A DNA stretch of 64,000 nt, from contig JAHBUL010000007.1 of the NCBI GenBank assembly GCA_019638085.1, positions 124,001 to 188,000 of the forward strand, read 5' to 3'. The notes beneath the pieces were generated by a model. It was not told where the DNA came from. It searched no databases and worked only from the letters and a program-made list of their open reading frames with translations. The position numbers were made by a program, and so were the translations under genes. This stretch comes from Flavobacteriales bacterium (GTDB lineage Bacteria > Bacteroidota > Bacteroidia > Flavobacteriales_F > PHOS-HE28). Below, piece after piece: positions 8,173 to 16,194 of this stretch (position 1 is the stretch's first letter; each line of letters starts with the position of its first letter).

Positions 8173-10065
8173 ATGCGCATCCTATGCTCCTTCCTCGCCT
8201 GTACACTGCTCGCCTTCGCCTGCTCCGCGCAAGCGCAGCACCACTTCTGGCCTTTCGGCTTCAATGCCGGGCTGGATTTCAGTAGCGGAACACCTGTGGC
8301 CATCAGCACGCCCTTGAGCACCGATGAGGGCTGCACCAGCATCTGTGACGTTGCTGGACAACTGCTCTTCTACAGCGATGGTGAGAACGTGTGGGACCGC
8401 AATAACAATGTGATGCCCAACGGCACCGGACTCTTCGGCAGCTTCAGCTCCAGCCAGAGCGCACTGATCGTACCCGTCCCCGATGATCCGCAGCGCTTCT
8501 ACCTCTTCACCGCCCCGGCACAAGCTGGCGAATGGGTCGGGCAGCCCAACGCGGCCTACAGCATCGTGGATATGGCCGCGAACGGCGGCAATGGCGATGT
8601 GGTGACGGCCAATGTGCTGCTCGACGGCCCCGTGACGGAGCGGCTCACCGCCACGTACCACGCCAACGGTCGCGACGTCTGGGTGCTGTACCACCGCTGG
8701 GAAAGTGATGCCTACTTAGCTTACCTGGTGACCTGCCTTGGCGTTGAAGGGCCGGTGGTCACCCACATCGGCCAAGCCATGCACGGCAACCCCGACGGCT
8801 CGGGGGCAAGCCCCATCGGTTGCATGCGGATGAACCGACAAGGCGACCGACTGGGGAATACTTGGGGCCGCAGCGTGCCCATCACCAACAGCGAATGGCT
8901 GAGCACGGCCTACTTCGAGGTGTTGGACTTCGACAACAGCACCGGCCAGCTTTCCAATATCCGCAGCGATTCCATCGGCGGTACCCCCGAACTGTTCAGT
9001 CGTGGCTACGGCGTGGAGTTCTCGCCCAATGGCACTCTCGTATACATGAGCGATCAGGGCCTGGTGAACGGTAATGGAGGGTACAGCACCATCCGCCAAT
9101 ACGACCTCACCAGCGCGGACCCGATGAACAACGCATACGTGGTGGCCACCGAGAACCGGGCCTTCGGCAGCCTACAGCTCGCTCCCGATGGAAAGATCTA
9201 CGTCGCCCGCCTCAATGGTGCCACCTACCTCAGCGCCATCACCAACCCGGACGTGCCGGGGCCCGGCTGTGGTATCGTGAACAACGCCGTGAGCACCGGC
9301 ACCCATCCCAGCACATGGGGCCTGCCCAACCATTGGGACACGTATCCTACATCGCCGCCGGACGATCCCATCGCCCTACGCGATACGCTGCTCTGTTCCG
9401 TAGATGATGCCATCACACTGGATGCCACTTGGGCGCACCCTTTCCACACGCCGAGCTACCTGTGGAGCACAGGAGAAACCAGCGCAAGCATCACCGTGGA
9501 CAGCAGTGGCCGCTACACCGTGGAGGTGCAATTGCCGTGCAGCATGTTGGTGGATACCGTGGATGTGCGCTTCGGTGGTACGCTCTTTTCCCTCGGATCC
9601 GACCGGAGCACCTGCGATGATGTGCCCGCCACCCTGGACCCCGGACCTGTTAGCGGCAGCATGCTCTGGAGCACCGGCGACACCAGCCGCAGCATCACCG
9701 TGCAGGATGCCGGCACCTACACGTTGTGGCTTACCGATACCCTTGGCTGCACAAGCAGCGATGCCGTGGTCGTGACCACCCGCAATTGCGAATGCCCGCT
9801 CTACCTGCCCAATGCCTTCACCCCCAACGGCGATGGCATCAACGACAGGCTTGCCGTGGGTATGGACTGCACGCCCACCGCTTTCGAGTTGGTGGTCTTC
9901 GATCGCTGGGGCCGCTCCATTCACCGCAGCACCGAACCTTCACTCACATGGAACGGTGATGCCCTGCCGACCGGGGTGTACACCTATATGCTCAGCTACG
10001 TCTGGCAAGCGCAGGACGGCGAGCGACGCGTGCGGCGAACGGGCAGCGTGACCTTGGTGCGGTAG
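8173..10065 (+). CDS. T9SS type B (gliding-motility C-terminal domain) secreted protein
   Basis: The 630-residue product begins at MRILCSFLACTLLAFACSAQAQ, a signal peptide. Residues about 25-390 resemble WD40/PD40-like propeller segments (GQLLFYSDGENVWD, GYGVEFSPNGTLVYMSD, GSLQLAPDGKIYVAR). Residues about 400-540 hold two immunoglobulin/PKD-like repeats with YLWSTGETSASITV and MLWSTGDTSRSITV. The C-terminus (LPNAFTPNGDGINDRL, FDRWGR, W-N-G-x-x-L-P-T-G-V-Y) is the gliding-motility-associated or type B sorting domain, so export by the T9SS to the cell surface is expected. The reading from 7465 has the wrong N-terminus and overlaps the cupin gene. Its exact role, for instance as an adhesin, cannot be told. 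Confidence 0.9.
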   Translation: MRILCSFLACTLLAFACSAQAQHHFWPFGFNAGLDFSSGTPVAISTPLSTDEGCTSICDVAGQLLFYSDGENVWDRNNNVMPNGTGLFGSFSSSQSALIVPVPDDPQRFYLFTAPAQAGEWVGQPNAAYSIVDMAANGGNGDVVTANVLLDGPVTERLTATYHANGRDVWVLYHRWESDAYLAYLVTCLGVEGPVVTHIGQAMHGNPDGSGASPIGCMRMNRQGDRLGNTWGRSVPITNSEWLSTAYFEVLDFDNSTGQLSNIRSDSIGGTPELFSRGYGVEFSPNGTLVYMSDQGLVNGNGGYSTIRQYDLTSADPMNNAYVVATENRAFGSLQLAPDGKIYVARLNGATYLSAITNPDVPGPGCGIVNNAVSTGTHPSTWGLPNHWDTYPTSPPDDPIALRDTLLCSVDDAITLDATWAHPFHTPSYLWSTGETSASITVDSSGRYTVEVQLPCSMLVDTVDVRFGGTLFSLGSDRSTCDDVPATLDPGPVSGSMLWSTGDTSRSITVQDAGTYTLWLTDTLGCTSSDAVVVTTRNCECPLYLPNAFTPNGDGINDRLAVGMDCTPTAFELVVFDRWGRSIHRSTEPSLTWNGDALPTGVYTYMLSYVWQAQDGERRVRRTGSVTLVR

Positions 10066-10128
10066 TGATCGGCGACGGCGTGTGATAACTAAACCTGTTC
10101 CGACCCACGGATCTTCCGAAAGGATGAT

Positions 10129-10136
10129 GACCTTTG
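10129..10136 (+). promoter_or_regulatory. Putative -7 promoter element of the aminotransferase gene
   Basis: GACCTTTG is one mismatch from TAnnTTTG and lies 18 bases before the ATG at 10155. A possible TTG start at 10134 falls inside this element, which argues for the ATG. Confidence 0.5.
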
Positions 10137-10154
10137 CGCGAGATTTCAATTTCC

Positions 10155-11471
10155 ATGACCGAGCAGATCACCAAAAGCGAAGCGCTCATTGCGCGCCGTT
10201 TGGCCGCCATCCCCAAGGGTGTAGGCATGTTCAACCACGCTACCGCAGCCAGCGCCAGCGGTGCCATCATCACCGATTCCGACGGGCGCACCTTGATCGA
10301 TTTCGCAGGTGGTATCGGCGTGGTGAATGCCGGCCATTGCCCACCACCGGTGGTGAAGGCGATCCAGGAACAGGCGGCCAAGTTCCTCCATGTAAGCTTC
10401 AACGTGGCCAGTTATGAGCCCTACATCGCGCTTTGCGAAAAACTGAACGCGCTGCTTCCCCACGGCGGACCCACCAAGACGATGCTGGTGAGCACCGGTG
10501 CGGAAGCCGTGGAGAACGCCATCAAGATCGCCAAGCAGGCCACAGGACGCCAAGGTGTGCTCTGCTTCACGGATGCCTTCCATGGGAGGACCATGATGGC
10601 CATGACGCTCACCAGCAAGGTGGGCTACAAGATCGGCTGCGGACCGTTTGCTCCGGAGGTCTATCGTTTGCAGTACCCCAACGTGTACCGCTACGCCAAG
10701 GGTCGCAGCGAAGAAGAGTTTGCCCAAGCCGAGCTGGCCCGCTTGGAAGGAGCCATACAGGACACCGTGGATGTGAACAACCTGGCAGCCGTGATCATTG
10801 AAGTGGTGCAGGGTGAAGGTGGCTTCAACGTAGCACCCGCGGCCTACCTGAAGGGCCTCCGCGAGTTCTGTACCGCGCACGGCATCATGCTCATTTTCGA
10901 TGAAGTGCAGTCCGGCTTCGGGCGCACAGGGGCTTGGAGCGCATACGAGCATTTCGGCGTTACGCCGGACCTCAGCACCTGGGCGAAGAGCTTGGGCAGC
11001 GGCATGCCCGTTGGCGCGGTGATCGGTCGTGCGGAGATCATGGACATGGCCGGACCGAGCACCATCGGCGGCACCTATATCGGCAATCCGGTGAGTTGCG
11101 CTGCAGCCTTGGCCACGGTGAACTATATGGAGGAGATCCATATCAACGCGAAAGGCAGGCACGTTGGTGAAGTGATCATAAAACGATTCGAGAAGATGAA
11201 GGCCAAGCACGCCTGCATCGGCGACGTGCGTGGCCTGGGCGCCATGTGTGCGATGGAGTTCGTAAAGAACAACGACCCCGGACAGCCCGATGGCGAAATT
11301 TGCACTGCACTAATGAACGCCTGCTCCAAGCGCGACCTGATCCTGATCACCGCCGGAACGAACAAGAACGTGATCCGTGTGTTAAGTCCTTTGGTGATCG
11401 ATGATGCCACCTTGAACAAAGGACTGGACATCATGGAGGAGGAGTTGGACAGGATCGTTGCAGAAGTTTGA
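10155..11471 (+). CDS. Class III PLP aminotransferase (4-aminobutyrate/diamine type)
   Basis: This 438-residue enzyme has the full class III fold. Visible features are STGAEAVENAIKIAK (phosphate-binding, 113-127), FHGRTMMAMTLTSK, the aspartate loop IFDEVQSGFGRTG (248-259), the Schiff-base lysine K278 in TWAKSLGSGMPVGAV, and GTYIGNPVSCAAA. Members transfer the terminal amino group of GABA, ornithine or diamines to 2-oxoglutarate or pyruvate. The sequence is closest in style to GABA/5-aminovalerate aminotransferases (GabT), but the substrate cannot be fixed. It is the first gene of a co-directional cluster with an amidase, a decarboxylase, a ligase and an aldehyde dehydrogenase. That setting suggests it deaminates a diamine derivative or the omega-amino acid product. 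Confidence 0.92.
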   Translation: MTEQITKSEALIARRLAAIPKGVGMFNHATAASASGAIITDSDGRTLIDFAGGIGVVNAGHCPPPVVKAIQEQAAKFLHVSFNVASYEPYIALCEKLNALLPHGGPTKTMLVSTGAEAVENAIKIAKQATGRQGVLCFTDAFHGRTMMAMTLTSKVGYKIGCGPFAPEVYRLQYPNVYRYAKGRSEEEFAQAELARLEGAIQDTVDVNNLAAVIIEVVQGEGGFNVAPAAYLKGLREFCTAHGIMLIFDEVQSGFGRTGAWSAYEHFGVTPDLSTWAKSLGSGMPVGAVIGRAEIMDMAGPSTIGGTYIGNPVSCAAALATVNYMEEIHINAKGRHVGEVIIKRFEKMKAKHACIGDVRGLGAMCAMEFVKNNDPGQPDGEICTALMNACSKRDLILITAGTNKNVIRVLSPLVIDDATLNKGLDIMEEELDRIVAEV

Positions 11472-11548
11472 TCAGCTGAACGACACCATCCAATACGTTG
11501 CCCCTTTAGGCTAAACCCTACCAACCCAGCTGTCGGTAGGCAGAAGCA

Positions 11549-11556
11549 TACCTTCC
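11549..11556 (+). promoter_or_regulatory. Putative -7 promoter element of the nitrilase-family gene
   Basis: TACCTTCC lies 17 bases before the ATG at 11574. The TACCTT core is shared with elements before the decarboxylase, ATP-grasp, dehydrogenase and H1-like genes. Confidence 0.4.
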
Positions 11557-11573
11557 AAGATCGAACCCAAAAG

Positions 11574-12518
11574 ATGAAACCATTCTGCATCGCCGGCATC
11601 CAAATGCGCGTAAGTGCTTCCTACAGCAACGTGGAGGCCATGAAGCTGAAGCTGAACATCCTGATGAACATCTATCCCTGGGTGGATATGGTGGTGTTCA
11701 GCGAGCTCTGCGCCTACGGCCCGCTCACGCACCACGCCCTGCCACAGATCGAAGTGTTCGAGGAGCAGATGCAGGAGATGGCGCGCAAACACAAGATCTG
11801 GTTGCTGCCCGGCAGCGCATTCGAAAAGGTGGATGGGAAGATCTACAACACCGCCAGCGTGATCGACCCCGAAGGCAACGTGGTGTCCCGGTACCGCAAG
11901 ATGTTCCCATTCTACCCCTACGAAGTGGGGGTGACCCCTGGCCACGAGTTCTGCGTCTTCGACGTGCCGGAAGTAGGCCGCTTCGGCGTGAGCATCTGCT
12001 ATGACATGTGGTTCCCCGAGACCACGCGCACCTTGGCGGTGATGGGTGCCGAAGTGATCCTGCACCCCACGCTTACCGGAACCCTGGACCGCGAGATCGA
12101 GCTCAGCATCGCACGCTCCAGCGCGGCCATCAACCAATGCTACTTCTTCGATATCAACGGGCTGGATGCCGGTGGAAGCGGGCGCAGCATCATCTGTGGG
12201 CCGGAGGGCGGGGTGCTCTATCAAGCGGAGAACAACGAGGAGATGATCCCCATTGAGATCGACATGGAGAGGGTGCGCCGCAGCAGGGAACTGGGCGTGT
12301 TGCGCTTGGGTCAGCCGCTGAAGAGCTTCCGCGATCACCTCACGGATTTCGAGATCTACCAGAAAGGTGCGGTGCATCCCTATCTCGATAGCCTTGGGCC
12401 ACTGATCAAGCCGAAACGCGTGAAGGAGCTGGGCGAGCTGCAGATCCAGGAAGAAGCCGTCGCGCCCACCAAACCAGCCTTCGCACCATCGGTGCGGCCT
12501 GCATCGGACTCATTGTAA
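11574..12518 (+). CDS. Carbon-nitrogen hydrolase (nitrilase superfamily amidase)
   Basis: This 314-residue protein has the alpha-beta-beta-alpha amidase fold and the complete catalytic triad: E44 (VVFSELCAYG), K109 (SRYRKMFPFYPYE) and C142 (GVSICYDMWFPE). Family members hydrolyse amides, N-carbamoyl groups or omega-amides. N-carbamoylputrescine amidase and aliphatic amidases belong to the same superfamily. Residues after about 265 form an Ala/Pro-rich tail not needed for catalysis. It lies about 100 bp after the aminotransferase and 21 bp before the VOC gene, in the same direction as the decarboxylase. This makes an amide or carbamoyl derivative of a diamine a plausible substrate, but that is inference. 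Confidence 0.92.
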   Translation: MKPFCIAGIQMRVSASYSNVEAMKLKLNILMNIYPWVDMVVFSELCAYGPLTHHALPQIEVFEEQMQEMARKHKIWLLPGSAFEKVDGKIYNTASVIDPEGNVVSRYRKMFPFYPYEVGVTPGHEFCVFDVPEVGRFGVSICYDMWFPETTRTLAVMGAEVILHPTLTGTLDREIELSIARSSAAINQCYFFDINGLDAGGSGRSIICGPEGGVLYQAENNEEMIPIEIDMERVRRSRELGVLRLGQPLKSFRDHLTDFEIYQKGAVHPYLDSLGPLIKPKRVKELGELQIQEEAVAPTKPAFAPSVRPASDSL

Positions 12519-12539
12519 CACACTTAAAAACCAAGAACC

Positions 12540-13100
12540 ATGGGTACCACAGCAAATACCGGAAAGAGCGCGGCAGAGGCCGCAGCAAAACGCAAGGCCA
12601 GCACGCCGCCGGCGAAGCTGAAGGACTATGTGAACTGGTTCGAAATACCGGTCTATGACCTCACGCGTGCCAAGGCATTCTATGACCTGGTATACGGCTT
12701 TACCATGGAGACCAATTTCAACGGCGATCATGCCATGGCGTTCTTCCCGGCCGGTTCAGGCGTGGGCGGCGCCTTGGTACAGGGGCCGGGCTGCATACCC
12801 AACGACAGCGGTACACTGCTTTACCTCAATGCCGGCAGCGACCTGGACGGCATGCTCAGCCGCGTGGAGATCGCCGGTGGGCGCCTGGTGATGGGCCGCA
12901 CCTTGATCAGCGAAAGCGCCGGTTCGTTCGCGCTCTTCGTGGACAGTGAAGGCAATCGCCTGGCCTTCCACGAAGCACCCGTTGCACCGAAGCAGAAACC
13001 AGCGGCGGCCAAGAAGGCGGCAGGCCGAGGAACGGTACGGAAAGCAGCCGCCAGGAAACCGGCAGCGGCCGAGCCCGCGAAGGCCACCAGGAAGCGGTAG
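12540..13100 (+). CDS. VOC (glyoxalase-like) protein with lysine/alanine-rich tail
   Basis: This 186-residue protein has a VOC domain at about 28-145: NWFEIPVYDLTRAKAFYDLVYGF, then the second half with GTLLYLNAGSDLDGML and a closing FALFVDSEGNRLAFHE, where the final Glu/His are usual metal ligands. VOC proteins are metal-dependent lyases, dioxygenases or binding proteins, and this domain has no clear substrate. Residues 1-27 and 146-186 are low-complexity K/A/R/P sequence (AAAKKAAGRG, RKAAARKPAAAEPAKA) like the histone H1-like protein encoded at 20948. The tail may bind nucleic acid or merely keep the protein soluble. It follows the amidase gene by 21 bp. Confidence 0.85.
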   Translation: MGTTANTGKSAAEAAAKRKASTPPAKLKDYVNWFEIPVYDLTRAKAFYDLVYGFTMETNFNGDHAMAFFPAGSGVGGALVQGPGCIPNDSGTLLYLNAGSDLDGMLSRVEIAGGRLVMGRTLISESAGSFALFVDSEGNRLAFHEAPVAPKQKPAAAKKAAGRGTVRKAAARKPAAAEPAKATRKR

Positions 13101-13208
13101 GCGCGGGCCATTGCGTGCTGATCCGGAAGGAGTGGTGTGGACATCCACGGACCTTCATCCTTGAATGCGTGTTGCTGGTTCGGAGCACGGTTGCTTTCCC
13201 GTCTGCAT

Positions 13209-13216
13209 TACCTTAC
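13209..13216 (+). promoter_or_regulatory. Putative -7 promoter element of the decarboxylase gene
   Basis: TACCTTAC lies 18 bases upstream of the ATG at 13235. It is a partial match to TAnnTTTG and shares the TACCTT core with other genes of this cluster. Confidence 0.35.
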
Positions 13217-13234
13217 ACCCATAGACCCACCAGC

Positions 13235-15979
13235 ATGCCTGCAGAACACACCCAAGAGCATTTCAATGCCGCACGCCTGCGGTCCCACAATTGGGACCGC
13301 TTGAAACTGGCCACCAATGCCCTCGCCGAATGCCGCAGCAAAAGCACTACACGCGATGCCGCACTGCAGGTGAAGGAACTCCTGGATGAACTGTTGATCC
13401 TGGAGCTGTACTGGGCCTATCCCGGCCGGGAGGTAGTACGGAAACTGCAAACGCTGCTGGACCACGGGGATCACATCAGTTTGGAAAAGGAGGTCGCACA
13501 GATCGTGCGCATGTTGGTAAGCGGGGTGTTCCGCAGCGATCCGGTCACGGAGACCGATGGTCCGGAGGACCCAACGGACAAGGCCAAGCCGCGGTCCAAC
13601 TATTTCGAAATACTCTTTGTGGATGAACTTGATCCGCAGGAGGAACACACCCTCAAGCAACGCCTTGGGGAAGCGCGCGACCGCAATGATCCCTTCACCT
13701 ATGATGTGATCGTGGTGCCCACCGTGCAGGATGCCTTGATGGCACTGCTCTTCAACCACAACATACAGGCCTGTGTAGTGCGCTATGGCATGCCCTTCGT
13801 CTCGCCGCGTGCCAAGGGCATGCTCCGCCACTACATCCGGTCCATCGAGCAAGTGGACCTCAGCCAATACCCCAAGGCCGACATGGGGCCTCGCTTGGGC
13901 AAGTTGATGCGCTGGTTCAGGCCCGAGGTGGACCGCTACTACGTGACCGATACACCGGTGATCGACCTGAAGGACAGTACACTGCAGAACTTCAAGCGCA
14001 TCTTCTACCGGCAGGAGGACCTGAAGGAGCTGCACCTCACCGTGCTGCGCAACATACAGGAACGCTACGCCACACCCTTCTTCAGTGCCCTTGTGGAATA
14101 CAGCCGCAGGCCCATGGGCGTCTTCCACGCCATGCCCATCAGCCGGGGCAACAGCGTGTTCAAAAGCCGTTGGATCCAGGATTTCGGCGAGTTCTATGGC
14201 CGCAACCTCTTCATGGCCGAGACCAGCAGCACCGGTGGCGGCCTCGATTCCCTCCTACAGCCCACCGGCCCGTTGAAGAGGGCCCAAGAGCTCGCCGCGC
14301 GGGCATTCGGCGCACAGCACACCTTCTTCGCCACCAACGGCACCAGCTCCAGCAACAAGATCGTTCTGCAGGCCTTGGTGGAGCCCGGCGACCTCGTCCT
14401 CATTGATCGCGATTGCCACAAGAGCCACCACTACGGCATGGCCCTGGCAGGTGCCTATCCGGTGTATTTGGACAGCTATCCACTGAGCGAGTTCAGCATG
14501 TACGGTGCGGTGCCAATGGCGCACATCCGCGAGAAACTGTTGGAACTGAAAGCGGCCGGAAGACTGGACAAAGTGAAGATGCTCCTGCTCACCAACAGCA
14601 CCTTCGATGGCGTGGTGTACAACGTGCAACGTGTGATGGAGCAGGTGCTGGCCATCAAGCCCGACATGGTCTTCCTGTGGGACGAGGCCTGGTTCGCCTT
14701 CGCGGGCTTCAGCTACATCTTCAAGCAACGCACGGCCATGTTCAGCGCCGCCCGCCTGCACCGCCGCTACAAGAGCGATGCCTACCGTGAGGAGTACGCG
14801 GCCCACATCGCAGCGCTCGCCCCCGGCGAGGCTCCTCTCCTACCCGATCCGGAGCAGGTGCGCATCCGCGTATATGCCACGCAGAGCACGCACAAGACGC
14901 TTACCTCCATGCGCCAAGGCAGCATGATCCACATCTGGGATGAGGACTACCGCCGCAAGAGCGAGGATGCCTTTCACGAGGCGTACATGACCCACACCAG
15001 TACATCGCCCAACTACCAGATCCTGGCCAGTTTGGATGTGGGGCGCAGGCAGGTGGAGTTCGAGGGCTATGAACTGGTGGACAAGGCCAAGGAATTGGGC
15101 ATGTTGCTGCGCCGAAAGATCCATGACCACCCCAAGCTCCGCAAGTACTTCGACACCGTGTCCGTGGAGGACCTGATCCCCATCCAGTACCGCGCTTCGG
15201 GCCTGAAGGAATACTACACCAAGGGCAAGGGCTGGAACCGGATCGAGGATGCGTGGGCCAACGATGAGTTCGTGGTGGACCCCACCAAGATCAACCTATA
15301 CGTGGGCAAGACCGGCGTGGATGGCGACACCTTCAAGAACAAGTATCTGATGGACAAACATCAGATCCAGATCAACAAGACCTCGCGCAACTCGGTGCTG
15401 TTCATGACGAACATCGGCACCACGCGGGGAAGCATCGCCTACCTGATCCGTGTGCTGCTGCAGATCGCCGATGAACTGGAGGAACGCGTGCAGGCGATGA
15501 GCTATCCGGAAAAGAAGATCCACCTCGCACGCATCCGATCACTCACCCAGGAGGTGCCACCCCTGCCCGACTTCAGCCGTTTCCACGACAGCTTCCGGGC
15601 GCTGCCCCACCTGCCCGGAGGCAACTTGCGCGAAGCCTACTTCCTGGCCTACAAGGAAGAGAACTGCGAGTACACCCTCCTGCGCGATTGCCCCGGCATC
15701 ATCGCATCAGGGCGCCAATTGGTATCGGCCAACTTCGTGATCCCCTATCCACCGGGATTTCCCGTGCTGGTGCCGGGCCAGGTGATCAGCACCGAGATCC
15801 TCGACTTCCTCCTCGCCTTGGATGTGAAGGAGATCCACGGTTACCGCAAGGACCTCGGCCTGCGCATCTTCTCGGACATCGCCCTGAAACGCAAGATGAC
15901 CGGTACCGCCATGGGCGGTGCACCCGGCGCCACCATGGGCTTGCGCCCAGCGAATGGAGGAAGCACGCGCAAGCAATGA
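13235..15979 (+). CDS. Orn/Lys/Arg decarboxylase-family PLP enzyme, long form
   Basis: The 914-residue enzyme starts at MPAEHTQEHF. Residues about 120-230 form the wing/receiver-like domain (SNYFEILFVDELD...). The PLP domain (about 285-700) holds the TNGTSSSNK cofactor loop (368-375), HKSHHYG (395-401), WDEAWFAFAG with D483, and the Schiff-base lysine K554 in STHKTLTSMRQGS. The C-terminal domain has PYPPGFPVLVPGQ. Members decarboxylate ornithine, lysine or arginine to putrescine, cadaverine or agmatine. The usual length is about 710-760 residues; the excess is mainly a helical N-terminal extension of about 115 residues. Substrate choice cannot be read by eye. In this cluster it would supply the diamine used by the ligase and aminotransferase. 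Confidence 0.92.
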   Translation: MPAEHTQEHFNAARLRSHNWDRLKLATNALAECRSKSTTRDAALQVKELLDELLILELYWAYPGREVVRKLQTLLDHGDHISLEKEVAQIVRMLVSGVFRSDPVTETDGPEDPTDKAKPRSNYFEILFVDELDPQEEHTLKQRLGEARDRNDPFTYDVIVVPTVQDALMALLFNHNIQACVVRYGMPFVSPRAKGMLRHYIRSIEQVDLSQYPKADMGPRLGKLMRWFRPEVDRYYVTDTPVIDLKDSTLQNFKRIFYRQEDLKELHLTVLRNIQERYATPFFSALVEYSRRPMGVFHAMPISRGNSVFKSRWIQDFGEFYGRNLFMAETSSTGGGLDSLLQPTGPLKRAQELAARAFGAQHTFFATNGTSSSNKIVLQALVEPGDLVLIDRDCHKSHHYGMALAGAYPVYLDSYPLSEFSMYGAVPMAHIREKLLELKAAGRLDKVKMLLLTNSTFDGVVYNVQRVMEQVLAIKPDMVFLWDEAWFAFAGFSYIFKQRTAMFSAARLHRRYKSDAYREEYAAHIAALAPGEAPLLPDPEQVRIRVYATQSTHKTLTSMRQGSMIHIWDEDYRRKSEDAFHEAYMTHTSTSPNYQILASLDVGRRQVEFEGYELVDKAKELGMLLRRKIHDHPKLRKYFDTVSVEDLIPIQYRASGLKEYYTKGKGWNRIEDAWANDEFVVDPTKINLYVGKTGVDGDTFKNKYLMDKHQIQINKTSRNSVLFMTNIGTTRGSIAYLIRVLLQIADELEERVQAMSYPEKKIHLARIRSLTQEVPPLPDFSRFHDSFRALPHLPGGNLREAYFLAYKEENCEYTLLRDCPGIIASGRQLVSANFVIPYPPGFPVLVPGQVISTEILDFLLALDVKEIHGYRKDLGLRIFSDIALKRKMTGTAMGGAPGATMGLRPANGGSTRKQ

Positions 15980-15989
15980 TCGGGATGGG

Positions 15990-16062
15990 AAAAGACCGGA
16001 GCACGGATCAACACGGAAGAAGCGCTGCAAACTTGCCGTGTCCATCCGTGATACTCCATGAT
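15990..16062. repeat. ATCCGTG-type intergenic repeat
   Basis: The 215 bp gap between the decarboxylase and ATP-grasp genes contains GAGCACGGATCAACACGG and, 20 bases on, CGTGTCCATCCGTGAT in inverted orientation. The same CACGGATC/ATCCGTG words form the tandem array at 18961-19170. No gene is visible here. Confidence 0.6.
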
Positions 16063-16166
16063 GTACCGGAGCATGGGTCCGCTTCCCTGGAAAACATCGT
16101 GCCCTCAGGCGTGATGGAAAGCACCAACAGCCCTGCAAGCACACACCAAACCCATGACCGCCCTCG

Positions 16167-16174
16167 TACCTTGG
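16167..16174 (+). promoter_or_regulatory. Putative -7 promoter element of the ATP-grasp gene
   Basis: TACCTTGG lies 20 bases before the ATG at 16195 and matches TAnnTTTG at seven of eight positions. Confidence 0.45.
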
Positions 16175-16194
16175 GCCAATAGCCAACACACCGT

